Source: Gimesia alba
GTDB taxonomy: Bacteria; Planctomycetota; Planctomycetia; Planctomycetales; Planctomycetaceae
Direction: 5' to 3'
DNA length: 64,000 bases
Assembly: GCF_007744675.1 (NCBI RefSeq)
Contig: NZ_CP036269.1
Coordinates: 3,079,546 to 3,143,545 of the forward strand
The notes below the pieces were generated by a model, which was given only the letters and a program-made list of their open reading frames with translations, ran no database searches and was not told the DNA's origin. Below are positions 8,332 through 16,651 of this stretch, one piece after another (the first letter of the stretch is position 1; each line of letters opens with the position of its first letter). The translations under genes and the position numbers were made by a program.

Positions 8332-11300
8332 TTAATTTTGAATTCGGTTCCACGCCCGCAGGAGAAACTCGCCGCGGTTTTCTTTGAGTGCCGGCGATTT
8401 CTGTATCTCGGCTTGCTGAACTTCGGCCGCGAGTTGGCGCGGATTCAGCGTCCCCTGCTCCAGTTGTTTCAAGCCTGCTTCCCAGGTGGTGCGGACCGAT
8501 TTGGTCAGCGGTTCATCCAGGCGGGCGTTATAGTCGTTGAAGAAACCTTTGGCAGCGAAATACTGGGCGGCTGGGATTGCCGGGTTCGAGTCATTGACTT
8601 TCAGGTCGTTGAAGAAGCTGACCAGTTGGCGTTGTCGGACCAGTGTTTTCAACAGCAGATCGGCATCGAGGTCGGCGGGAGTCGTCGACTGTTGTCTGGC
8701 CAACGCAGCGGCGTATCCGGCGGCTTCGCCCGTTTGCAGGAAGACCGGTTCGAGTCGGATCGCGCCCCAGGCGATGTGCGTGGCAGAAAGACAGACGGGA
8801 ACGAGCAGGTTATCCACGCCTTGCGGCAGCAGCGTCCGGTAGGGAATCTGCGACGGGCGGGATTGTTCGGTCAGAATCAGTTTGCCGTCATACTTGAAGC
8901 CGGGCCGGCTGTCGGTCGTGCAGGAATGCGAGTCCATATACCAGTCGGTCACGGCGATGCTGTCGGGGTGAATCGGCGTGCGGCGGTAGTCGCTGGTGAG
9001 CATGCCGTCGTTTTCATTGAAGACGTGCCGACCCACAATCCGTCGGGTTTCGCGAACGTACATTTCATAGGGAACGTGACCATAGTCTGCGTATTCATCT
9101 TTCGGCAGTCCCCATTTGAGGTACTCCCTGCGTTTGGATTCAGGAATCGATTCATCGTGCTGCAGAAACCACATCAGACCCAGGCCGAAGTCGAGGTGCT
9201 GTTGAATGATCTTCTCGCGCGTGGGCCAGTCGGCTTCGGGGTAGGCGTGGTTCTGACCCGGCATGATCGGGCTGTTGACGTGCGATTTGTGATTCGGGCC
9301 CCGGCTCGCCGGAATGTAGCGGCGATGAAAGTCGAGATAATCCGCGCGATCGTAGCTGGCCGGTTGCGGAATCGGCAGCCGGTTCGTTGGATCGGAGGTG
9401 ACACAGAACCGATAGTTATAAGCCTGGACGGCGCCGTCGGCGCTGAAGGGGCTGATCGGATCGACGCTCCCCTGCCTTGCTCCGTAGACGCGAATGTTGA
9501 GCCCCTCTTTGATGACGCTTTCGGGACGATGTCCGTCGATGTTGACGAAGACTTTGCCAGCGTGGGGTTCATTAAATTCCTCGCGGGCTTCGCGACCGAC
9601 GCGATACGGGACATCGGCCAGTGCGAACAGATCGCCTTCATAGGTCGCATCAACAAACGTGGTGCCGTTCACGTGGATGGTTTCGGGCGTGCCATAACGG
9701 GTGAGCGTGACACTCTTGATCAACGAATCTTCGCGATTGACGGCACTCGGGTAATGGTGCAGGAGCAGCGTGATATTCTTTTCGCGGGAGACCAGGCGGT
9801 TGTATTCTCGCTCGGCGACATGCGGTTCGACCCAGCCGATGGGATATTTTTCGTGGGTATAGCGAATGGTCTGATGGTCGCGCGAGTCACGGCCGAACGT
9901 GTTGATGTAATAGTTTTCGATATTTTCCAGGAGCTCGCTGAAGAGGGGCGAACGGGGACCGCCGTAAAGAGCGTCCCACTGCATCAGGCCGTTGGTCATC
10001 ATGCCGCCGATGTGGCCGTTGTGTTGCACCAACAGAACCGAGCACCCTTCCCGGGCCGCACGGACAGCGGTCGCGATCCCGCCGCCGGTTCCGCCGACCA
10101 CGACGACGTCAAACGTTTTTCCATTGACCGCATCGGGCTCAGTAGCGCGAGCGAGCTGCACCGGTTCGTCGGAATGCCGCGTCGATTCGCCGGGTGTGCG
10201 GGGAACCGTTTTCTCAGCCAGTGGCGAAAAGGCGATCTGGCGTGCCTGTTCGTGGCCCGGCTGACGAAATTTCGGTTTGGCTGCCATTGTGAGTTGAGGA
10301 AATCCGGATTTTCGTTTGCCCGCGCGTTCTTCCTGTGCCAGTTTGACCGGCAGCAGTTGCAGACCATCGACGACGACATAGCCGTCGGCTCCCCGGTTCG
10401 AAATCGTGACGGACGCCGGCTGGCCGGACTCAAAGTGAAACACGCCCAGCGAGACCGGGATCTGATTCACCAGTGCCGGCTGACGCTGGTTGACGGTCAC
10501 GGTTTTCTTGCCGTCGGCACTTTGAACGGTAACGGGGACATTGCTGGCGCGATTTGCATGCCAGGTATAAAGCAGACGGACTTCGTAGTCGCCGGACTGC
10601 TTGATGATGGGCGTGAAGCGGGCGGTTTTCTTGCCGCGGTCTTTGTTTTTGTCGTGCGAATAACTCTTGCCGATCGGCGAAGGCTGGCCGTTGCTTTCGC
10701 TCCAGTCGCCTGTGAATTCGGCGTCTGTATCGTCGAGAACAATTCCCGGCAATTGATCGGCGTTGACAATCGTGCGCGCGGTGGGCTGACCTCGTTCTGC
10801 GGGGGACGGCCAGTCGAGCAGTTGACCGTCGGCGAGCAGTTTGGTGCGGAGTCGCTGGTAGTTGACGTCCTGAATTTTGCAGCCGGCGTCAATGGCCTGA
10901 CTGGCGGCGGTCGCGGCGGATTGGCTGAGAATCATCAGCACCGGTTCCATACGAGTGGAGCCGAACGCAACGTGACTGGCAGAAATCGCGAAGGTGACCA
11001 GCAGGTTATCGCACTCGGAGGCTTTAGGAACAATCGCGTCAAAGCCGATTGGATACGGGCCGCGGGTGCCGGTATGACCGAGCAGTTTGCCTTCGCGGAC
11101 CATCACCCCGTTATGGGCGATGCGGCGGATTTCGTGAATGTCAATGCCGTAAGAGGCGAGGCCCACCGATTTGGTGGCGACCTCTTTGTGCCGACAGTGA
11201 TGTTCGGTCATCACGAGGTCGGAGATCATCCGCCGCGATTCGCGAATATAAAGCTGGTGCGGCCAGCCGCCGTTATCGGTGAATTCGTCTTTGCAGAGGC

Positions 11301-12438
11301 CGTATTTGCTGACTTGGTCGCGAACTTTGTTCGGAACGCGTGCATCGGTCTTGAGGAAATGAAACAGGCCGCGGGCATAGTTTTCGTGTTCTTTGACAAT
11401 CTTCTGTCGCTCGGCGTGGCTGGCTTCGCTGTAGCCTTTGTTGCCGCCGACAAAGTTGAGTCCGAAGTAGGCGGTGTTGAAATCGAATTTGCCGTTGGGG
11501 AGGGCATCGTGCTTGGTGAACCAGCGGAGGTCCATGTCGTCTCCCGCTTTCTGGCAGGCGGCGATGTAGCGGGCGACGATTTCATAACGGGCCGGGTCGT
11601 AGTTGGCGGGCGGTGCGATGGGTATCCGGTTTTCAGGTTGATCGGTCACACACAAGCGGAAACAATAGGCCTGCACGCCGGGAGCGGCTGCGCCGATGGT
11701 GCCCAACTCCCCTGCTTCGATCAGCGGGAGCAGACCGCTTTCGGGTTTGCCGGGAATGCGATAGGGGTCGAGGGGAATGGCGCGGTCCCACAAGCCGCGA
11801 CGGTCTTTGCGGCGGCCGATTTTGTTGACCTTTCCGAACTTCACTTTCGGGATTTCATAGAGCTGAATGCCGTTGAGCGTTTCGTTGTATTGGGAATTGG
11901 CCTCGCGGGTCAGCGAATAGGAGACGCCGGCGGCGGCCAGCAGATCGCCTTCGTAGGTGGTGTCGATAAACATATCGGCGGCGATGCGGGTTCCCTTGTC
12001 GGTGATCAGTTCGACGATGGTGGGGCCCTGTTTGACCACCTTCTGCAGCGGTTCTCCCTTGATCACGGTGACGCCCGCTTCTTTGATCATTTCTTCGAAG
12101 ACCTGTTCGGCGACGTGCGGTTCGAGTTGTGTCTCCAGCGGCTTGTTGTATTTTTTGCCGATTCGTTGATAGAACTCCCGAGCCATGCCGGCGACGGTAG
12201 CCGCTTTGCCCATATCGGAATAGCTGAGACCGCCCGAACTCATGCCGCCCAGATGTTGGCCGGGTTCGATGAGAATGGCTTTTTTTCCAAGCCGGGCCGC
12301 TTTGACTGCGGCGACGACTCCGCCCGAGGTGCCTCCATAGATGCAGATGTCAGCACGGTGGTCTGGTTCGGCTGCCGTCAGAGGTTGCGAGATCAACAGC
12401 AGAACATAAACAAGGGCGAGAATGAGGGTGCGAGGCAT
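8332..12438 (-). CDS. Tandem FAD-dependent oxidoreductase with central golvesin-like domain
   Basis: A 1368-residue exported protein. It has a signal peptide (about 1-22), then a first FAD_oxidored-type domain with dinucleotide motif GGTSGGVVAA (35-44) and the following LGGMSSGG. A golvesin C-terminal-like beta domain spans about 557-690 (GIVLDDTDAEFTGDW, YEVRLLYTWHANRA). A second full FAD domain starts near 773 (VVVVGGTGGGIATAVRAA, then IGGMMTNG). Both halves carry FVD(T/A)TYEGDL, and APxxYDxAxY occurs in each, so the protein looks like an internal duplication separated by the carbohydrate-associated domain. Single-domain family members of ~450-700 residues are common in planctomycetes; the substrate is unknown. 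It starts 66 bp downstream of the sialidase stop codon, so one operon is likely. The 5.5-kb antisense frame over this gene is a shadow. Confidence 0.85.
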   Translation of the reverse strand: MPRTLILALVYVLLLISQPLTAAEPDHRADICIYGGTSGGVVAAVKAARLGKKAILIEPGQHLGGMSSGGLSYSDMGKAATVAGMAREFYQRIGKKYNKPLETQLEPHVAEQVFEEMIKEAGVTVIKGEPLQKVVKQGPTIVELITDKGTRIAADMFIDTTYEGDLLAAAGVSYSLTREANSQYNETLNGIQLYEIPKVKFGKVNKIGRRKDRRGLWDRAIPLDPYRIPGKPESGLLPLIEAGELGTIGAAAPGVQAYCFRLCVTDQPENRIPIAPPANYDPARYEIVARYIAACQKAGDDMDLRWFTKHDALPNGKFDFNTAYFGLNFVGGNKGYSEASHAERQKIVKEHENYARGLFHFLKTDARVPNKVRDQVSKYGLCKDEFTDNGGWPHQLYIRESRRMISDLVMTEHHCRHKEVATKSVGLASYGIDIHEIRRIAHNGVMVREGKLLGHTGTRGPYPIGFDAIVPKASECDNLLVTFAISASHVAFGSTRMEPVLMILSQSAATAASQAIDAGCKIQDVNYQRLRTKLLADGQLLDWPSPAERGQPTARTIVNADQLPGIVLDDTDAEFTGDWSESNGQPSPIGKSYSHDKNKDRGKKTARFTPIIKQSGDYEVRLLYTWHANRASNVPVTVQSADGKKTVTVNQRQPALVNQIPVSLGVFHFESGQPASVTISNRGADGYVVVDGLQLLPVKLAQEERAGKRKSGFPQLTMAAKPKFRQPGHEQARQIAFSPLAEKTVPRTPGESTRHSDEPVQLARATEPDAVNGKTFDVVVVGGTGGGIATAVRAAREGCSVLLVQHNGHIGGMMTNGLMQWDALYGGPRSPLFSELLENIENYYINTFGRDSRDHQTIRYTHEKYPIGWVEPHVAEREYNRLVSREKNITLLLHHYPSAVNREDSLIKSVTLTRYGTPETIHVNGTTFVDATYEGDLFALADVPYRVGREAREEFNEPHAGKVFVNIDGHRPESVIKEGLNIRVYGARQGSVDPISPFSADGAVQAYNYRFCVTSDPTNRLPIPQPASYDRADYLDFHRRYIPASRGPNHKSHVNSPIMPGQNHAYPEADWPTREKIIQQHLDFGLGLMWFLQHDESIPESKRREYLKWGLPKDEYADYGHVPYEMYVRETRRIVGRHVFNENDGMLTSDYRRTPIHPDSIAVTDWYMDSHSCTTDSRPGFKYDGKLILTEQSRPSQIPYRTLLPQGVDNLLVPVCLSATHIAWGAIRLEPVFLQTGEAAGYAAALARQQSTTPADLDADLLLKTLVRQRQLVSFFNDLKVNDSNPAIPAAQYFAAKGFFNDYNARLDEPLTKSVRTTWEAGLKQLEQGTLNPRQLAAEVQQAEIQKSPALKENRGEFLLRAWNRIQN

Positions 12439-12504
12439 GGCTGGTATTTTCTCTGGCTGGGAAATCTTTGGGTTGGGTTACTTCAGATTCGTTCGGTGGA
12501 TCAA

Positions 12505-13680
12505 TCAGTCCTGTATAATCCATTTCAATGGAAATCGGGCGACTGTCAAGGCCGTTGTGTCGTAGCCGTTGTTTTTCAAGCCGCCATCTTCGTAGAAACA
12601 GAAGATGGAGCCGTCGGGCAGCGATGCGAGATCGCTGTAGCCGCTGATGCCCGGTTCGAGAACTTGTTTACTGATCCAGGTCTGACAGTCATCGAAGCTG
12701 ACCTGCAGCGTCAGGTTTTTGCGGTCGCGGTTTGGGCCGCGGCGTTTGCTGGAACCTTCCAGGTTATCCGGGTTGGCGAAGACGATGGCGTTTTTCGGCT
12801 GCGAATTGCTGGCGGGGACACGGAGAATGCTGGCCATGCAGACCGGTTCTTTCAGTTGATCGTCGAAATGTTTGTCGGTCCAGCCGGTCGCGCCGTTCTT
12901 GCTGACGGCGATCAGGCGGCGGTGGGGCTTGGATTCCGTGCGGATATTCACGAGGACTTTGTTATTGAAGAGTTGGACGGCGACGGTTTCGCTGGGATTG
13001 ACGATGGTTTCGCCAGCGACTTCGTCTCCCTGTTTGACGATGATGTCGCCGCGTTGCCAGGTTTTACCGTGATCGTCACTGAAGATGGTTGCGACGCAGG
13101 AGGGGCGATGTTTCTTGCCGCCAGTGGAGAGCCAGACGGGGACGAGCAGTCTGCCGTTCTGCAATTGAATGCCGTGTCCGGGGCCGGTGGCGATGACGTT
13201 CCAGTCGTATTCTTTGCGGAACTGCTCGAAGACGCTGGTGATTTCAACGCGGGGGCCGAAGGTTTTGCCGTCGTCGTTGCTGCTGGTGTAAAAGCAACGG
13301 CCGTAGTTTTCACAGTACAAGAGATGCACCTGCCCTGTCTGTTCGTCGGAGAAGGCGACGACGTTATTGACGGTTTCTTCTTTGGCGTCATGAATCATTT
13401 GCACGGGGAGCCAGGTCTTGCCGCCATCGGTGCTGCGGCGCATCAGAATATCGATGTTTGCCCAGTCGCCGGATGTGATCCGGGCTTCACAGTACGCGAG
13501 CAGTGTACCCTGTTTCGAAGCGATGATGCCGGGGATGCGGTAGTGATGGTATTTGCCGTCCCGCGCGGAAAAGAGCGTGGTTTTCTGGAGGTCGGCGGCC
13601 TGAGTGACGTCGACCGAACTCAGGAGCGAGAGGAAAAACAGAGAGAGTATTTTCGCCGCGCGCAGGGGAATTCGTCTCAT
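12505..13680 (-). CDS. Exo-alpha-sialidase (BNR/Asp-box neuraminidase)
   Basis: 391 residues. Signal peptide at about 1-28 (ends VTQA). The RIP motif of sialidases is at 48-50 (YRIPGI). Asp-box repeats SxDxGxTW are at 83-90 (STDGGKTW), then SNDDGKTF, SDDHGKTW and a degenerate SFDDCQTW, which together describe a six-bladed propeller of the GH33 type. The expected role is release of sialic acid or a related nonulosonic acid from glycoconjugates outside the cytoplasm; related BNR proteins can act on other sugars, so the substrate is inferred. First gene of a two-gene unit with the double FAD oxidoreductase and divergent from the GntR-type regulator. Confidence 0.85.
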   Translation of the reverse strand: MRRIPLRAAKILSLFFLSLLSSVDVTQAADLQKTTLFSARDGKYHHYRIPGIIASKQGTLLAYCEARITSGDWANIDILMRRSTDGGKTWLPVQMIHDAKEETVNNVVAFSDEQTGQVHLLYCENYGRCFYTSSNDDGKTFGPRVEITSVFEQFRKEYDWNVIATGPGHGIQLQNGRLLVPVWLSTGGKKHRPSCVATIFSDDHGKTWQRGDIIVKQGDEVAGETIVNPSETVAVQLFNNKVLVNIRTESKPHRRLIAVSKNGATGWTDKHFDDQLKEPVCMASILRVPASNSQPKNAIVFANPDNLEGSSKRRGPNRDRKNLTLQVSFDDCQTWISKQVLEPGISGYSDLASLPDGSIFCFYEDGGLKNNGYDTTALTVARFPLKWIIQD

Positions 13681-13705
13681 GTTTCGTACTTTCTGATGAG
13701 AGGTT

Positions 13706-13753
13706 TAATAATATTATTGTTGCGATATTATTATCTATGTTGTAATATTATAA
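13706..13753. promoter_or_regulatory. AT-rich operator-like array between sialidase operon and regulator
   Basis: The 131-bp divergent spacer contains an inverted repeat TAATAATAT (13706-13714) / ATATTATTA (13725-13733) with a 10-bp spacer. It also contains a direct repeat TGTTGCGATATTATTA (13718-13733) and TGTTGTAATATTATAA (13738-13753), 20 bp apart, close to two helical turns. The adjacent HTH regulator is the obvious candidate binder. Seen in sequence; binding is inference. Confidence 0.5.
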
Positions 13754-13811
13754 AAGTCAGCGGCAGAATGAAAGCAAAAAACGCATTTTTTCCACAGAAC
13801 GATCTTCGTCT

Positions 13812-14867
13812 ATGAAACCAGCCATCATTGATCTGGCCGACCGGATTCAGTCGGACATTCAGACTCGCAAATTAAAACCGGGCGATCCGTATTTCACAAC
13901 GAGTGAGACCGCGCGTTCGTTTCAAGTGAGCGGCACGACGGCGAATCGGGCGTTGCAGTTACTCACACAGCGGCGGGTGCTGGTGCGGAAACAACGCGCG
14001 GGCACATTTATCGCCGAGCCGGAATCGAGCGGATCAACGTCGACGTTACAGCGCGTGCATCTGGTGGTGCATCAGAAATTTCTAGAGCGGGAAGGTTTGC
14101 TGGCGGATGGGATTCTGATTGGCCTGCAGAGGGAGTTGCCGGAAGCCGAGTTGCAATTCAATTTCCTGCCGCACCGGGAGGAAGAAGTGTATGTCGAAGA
14201 GATCGTCAATCGAGCATTGAAATCGAGCGAGACGGAAGGTTTTGTTCTGCAACGTGCTCAAGTGGGAGTGCAACGGATACTGGAAGAGAGCGGATTGCCG
14301 ACGGTGGTAAATGGGGTGCTACAGCCATCGATTACCGGGTTGGCGCAGATTGACCGCGATCAACGGCAGATCGGCAGCCTGTTGTTTCAGGAATTACGTC
14401 GACAGAAATGCCAGCGGGTGCTGGTTGTGTTGCGGGATCAGGTGACGTCGGGGGATCATGTCATGTTAGATGCGGTGCAACGAGAGATGAGTCAGGCGGG
14501 CTTTGGTCTGGATCAATTGATGGTGCGGTGTCTGCCTGCCGATGACCGGGCGATTCAGGTTTCGGCGCTGGATGTTTTAGAAAGTTCAACAGGGAAACTG
14601 GGGATACTCTGTCGCTCCGAACCGGCAGCGCGGGCGATTGCCGCGAAGCTTGAGGAAATCACGTTACCGAAATCAAAACGCCCTGCTCTGGTTGTGGCGG
14701 ATCGATTCGCCCGTGATGCGACCCCCTGCTCGTTTCCGCATATACGAGCGATGATATCACCTGTGGAATACGGACAGAAAATTGGCTCGATGCTGATTCG
14801 CCAGGTGAAAGGAGAATCAGCGGCGAGCCTGTATGAACGCGTGGAAGTCAAACTCGTCATACCGTAA
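13812..14867 (+). CDS. GntR-type regulator with LacI-like sugar-binding domain
   Basis: 351 residues. The winged-helix GntR domain covers about 1-72 (FTTSETARSFQVSGTTANRALQLL, then the wing VRKQRAGTFIAEP). Residues about 78-350 look like a type-1 periplasmic-binding-protein (LacI/GalR-type) effector domain. This arrangement is typical of regulators responding to sugars. It is divergent from the sialidase/FAD operon with 131 bp between start codons, so the simplest model is ligand-controlled regulation of that operon and of itself. Confidence 0.85.
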   Translation: MKPAIIDLADRIQSDIQTRKLKPGDPYFTTSETARSFQVSGTTANRALQLLTQRRVLVRKQRAGTFIAEPESSGSTSTLQRVHLVVHQKFLEREGLLADGILIGLQRELPEAELQFNFLPHREEEVYVEEIVNRALKSSETEGFVLQRAQVGVQRILEESGLPTVVNGVLQPSITGLAQIDRDQRQIGSLLFQELRRQKCQRVLVVLRDQVTSGDHVMLDAVQREMSQAGFGLDQLMVRCLPADDRAIQVSALDVLESSTGKLGILCRSEPAARAIAAKLEEITLPKSKRPALVVADRFARDATPCSFPHIRAMISPVEYGQKIGSMLIRQVKGESAASLYERVEVKLVIP

Positions 14868-14921
14868 TCAGCTCATGCGGATGCATAGCAGATAGTGTTC
14901 TCAGTTCGCACGGGCCTTAGC

Positions 14922-15045
14922 TAAGACGCCCAACCGGGGCTAACGCCCTGCGGCTAATGGCTTTTTATGCGGTCATTGATCAGGAAATAAATGTAAGATC
15001 AAACCATCGACGACGGTTTGATCTTACATAGCTCACTCTATTAGC
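14922..15045 (+). repeat. Interspersed repeat with GGGGCTAACGCCCTGCGGCT core, copy A
   Basis: The core CCAACCGGGGCTAACGCCC begins near 14930, followed by GCGGCTA, a variable stretch with TTTTTATGCGGTCAT, a stem-loop, and CTTACATAGCTCACTCT. The same blocks occur in the same order and orientation at 16484-16610, on the other side of the Ntn-hydrolase gene. Confidence 0.75.
14991..15029. terminator. Perfect 15-bp hairpin between convergent genes
   Basis: ATGTAAGATCAAACC (14991-15005) is exactly complementary to 15015-15029 with a 9-nt loop. It lies inside repeat copy A, between the stop codons of the convergent GntR-type and Ntn-hydrolase genes, so it could stop transcription from both sides. 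There is no long T-run, so factor-independent termination is uncertain. Confidence 0.5.
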
Positions 15046-15081
15046 CACATTATTCGGTTTAGAGATTGAAATAAACGCGTT

Positions 15082-16176
15082 CTATCGGGCACAGCCGGTG
15101 ACGTCGATGATTTGCTCTTCCCCTTGAATTGAGATCGTTTGAATCGCTCCGCCATCGAGATTGAGGCTGTTCAAGTTGACCATGCGGATGGTGCTGTCGT
15201 CATAAGTGCGGAAGTAATAAAGTCGATTCTTGAGATCAGAGACGCTGGTCCACTCGGTGTAGTCGGCGGTCGTTTTGCCGTTTTCATCTCCGCGGGCGGC
15301 TCCCTTTGGAATATCGAACTGATTGAGAACATGGAAGACTTGCAGGACACCTTCCCGGGCTGTATCAACGGGAAATACGCTTGCTGAAAAAGCAACCGCA
15401 CGGACGAATCGCGATGGAGGCGTGAAGTCGCCGGGGAGACCCAGCATGCCGCTTCCCTGCCCGAGTCCTTTAATCGTCTGTCCCTGGACTTTGATTTCGG
15501 CAACATTGTTGGTGAGCAGGTTCACGTAGTTGCCGAGGTTGGTCATGTGCCAGTCAAAGGTCGGTGAATTCGTGAATACGCCGAGCGGGTTCTGGTGAAT
15601 ATTCAATTTGCCATCGACGTATTCGAGTACAATCGATTTTCCACTTTCATCACTGGCGATGTAGTGAAACGGGGGCACACCACCCATCTGTTCCATGACG
15701 ACATTGCCGACTTTGATCTGCTGAATTCGTTTGGTGACTTCATCAACGGTCGCGCAGGTGCCGAGCAGATACAGGGGGACTTCCATCGGGCTGATGGTTT
15801 TGCTGACTTCCTGATCGCTGACAGGCTGGTATTTGGCGTAGTCGGGAAAGTAAAAAATGCCGACGTGTAATCCGCGTTCATTGATGCCGTCTGCGACGAT
15901 GGGCAGATTGAAGGCGTTCATGCCGACCATGGCGTATTGCGAGGTCCATTGCAGTCCCTGTTTCTGACCGGGGGCAATGCCGCTATTGGTTCTGTTGCGG
16001 GGAATGATGATGACATTCGAGTGCAGGTTCTCGGCGAATTCGAGCGTGCGTCCGAAAACGACGGAGCCGTCTTTTGGTTTAACGGTGATTCCTGTGCAGG
16101 CGGATGTACTGGATGGGGTGAATACAGAAACCGAGATGAGTGCCATGAGGGCAAAGGAATGGATGAGGTGTTTCAC
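15082..16176 (-). CDS. Secreted choloylglycine hydrolase / penicillin V acylase family Ntn hydrolase
   Basis: 364 residues. Signal peptide 1-26 ends SSTSA, so cleavage would expose Cys27 (in SACTGITV) as the N-terminal nucleophile this family requires. GRTLEF follows, with the family's conserved arginine. Further family blocks are ADGINERGLHVG, FHYIASDESGKSIVLEY and VFTNSPTFDWHMTNL. Known relatives hydrolyse bile-salt amides, penicillin V or N-acyl homoserine lactones; in a free-living planctomycete a role on acyl amides or quorum signals is more likely than bile salts, but that is inference. The gene sits between two copies of the same interspersed repeat. Confidence 0.88.
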   Translation of the reverse strand: MKHLIHSFALMALISVSVFTPSSTSACTGITVKPKDGSVVFGRTLEFAENLHSNVIIIPRNRTNSGIAPGQKQGLQWTSQYAMVGMNAFNLPIVADGINERGLHVGIFYFPDYAKYQPVSDQEVSKTISPMEVPLYLLGTCATVDEVTKRIQQIKVGNVVMEQMGGVPPFHYIASDESGKSIVLEYVDGKLNIHQNPLGVFTNSPTFDWHMTNLGNYVNLLTNNVAEIKVQGQTIKGLGQGSGMLGLPGDFTPPSRFVRAVAFSASVFPVDTAREGVLQVFHVLNQFDIPKGAARGDENGKTTADYTEWTSVSDLKNRLYYFRTYDDSTIRMVNLNSLNLDGGAIQTISIQGEEQIIDVTGCAR

Positions 16177-16651
16177 GGTAAGTCTCCAATCGCATCAGGG
16201 GCACGTTAGCAGGAAGCGCGCATTATTCAGTAGAGAAACCGTCTGTGAGATAAAATGTGGTTTATGGTTTTAATATACAGAAATCGGTCTCTGGTCTTCT
16301 CTCATTCGGCGCTCGTGTGAAAAATAATGACTGCGCGTGAGGACGTTTTTGGGAAAGTTCTGAAATGCAAAACAGAATAGCGAGAAATCGGATTAGAATG
16401 GCTGTCGGTTTTGAAACAGAGACAGGGGATCTGCAATCGTCTGCTTCACCAGGTAGCGTTTCTTATTTCAAACGGTGGCTACCCAAGACGTCCAACCGGG
16501 GCTAACGCCCTGCGGCTAGTGTCTTTTTTGCGGTCATAGTCCAAGAAACAAAGGCAATATCACACCATCGGCTACGGTTTGGTCTTACATAGCTCACTCT
16601 GTCGACCGCAAAATTACGCTCAAAACTATTAAATAAACACTACCAAGCCTG
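16177..16651. other. Intergenic region upstream of Ntn hydrolase
   Basis: About 475 bp containing the promoter side of the Ntn-hydrolase gene and repeat copy B. No coding frame is supported. Confidence 0.6.
16484..16610 (+). repeat. Interspersed repeat with GGGGCTAACGCCCTGCGGCT core, copy B
   Basis: Matches copy A block for block: CCAACCGGGGCTAACGCCC core, TTTTTTGCGGTCAT, ACCATCG-(N)-ACGGTTTG, and CTTACATAGCTCACTCT. The stem-loop is degenerate here on its 5' arm, so copy A is the intact one. Confidence 0.75.

Noticed and set aside
8317-13815. 1832-codon open frame on the plus strand
   Set aside because: It lies antisense to the FAD oxidoreductase and sialidase genes, both of which have clear domains on the minus strand. 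The frame is a by-product of GC-rich codon positions.
14922-16610. Repeat copies as a CRISPR array or terminal inverted repeats of an insertion sequence
   Set aside because: Copies are 1.5 kb apart, in direct orientation, with an ordinary hydrolase between them and no spacers or transposase.
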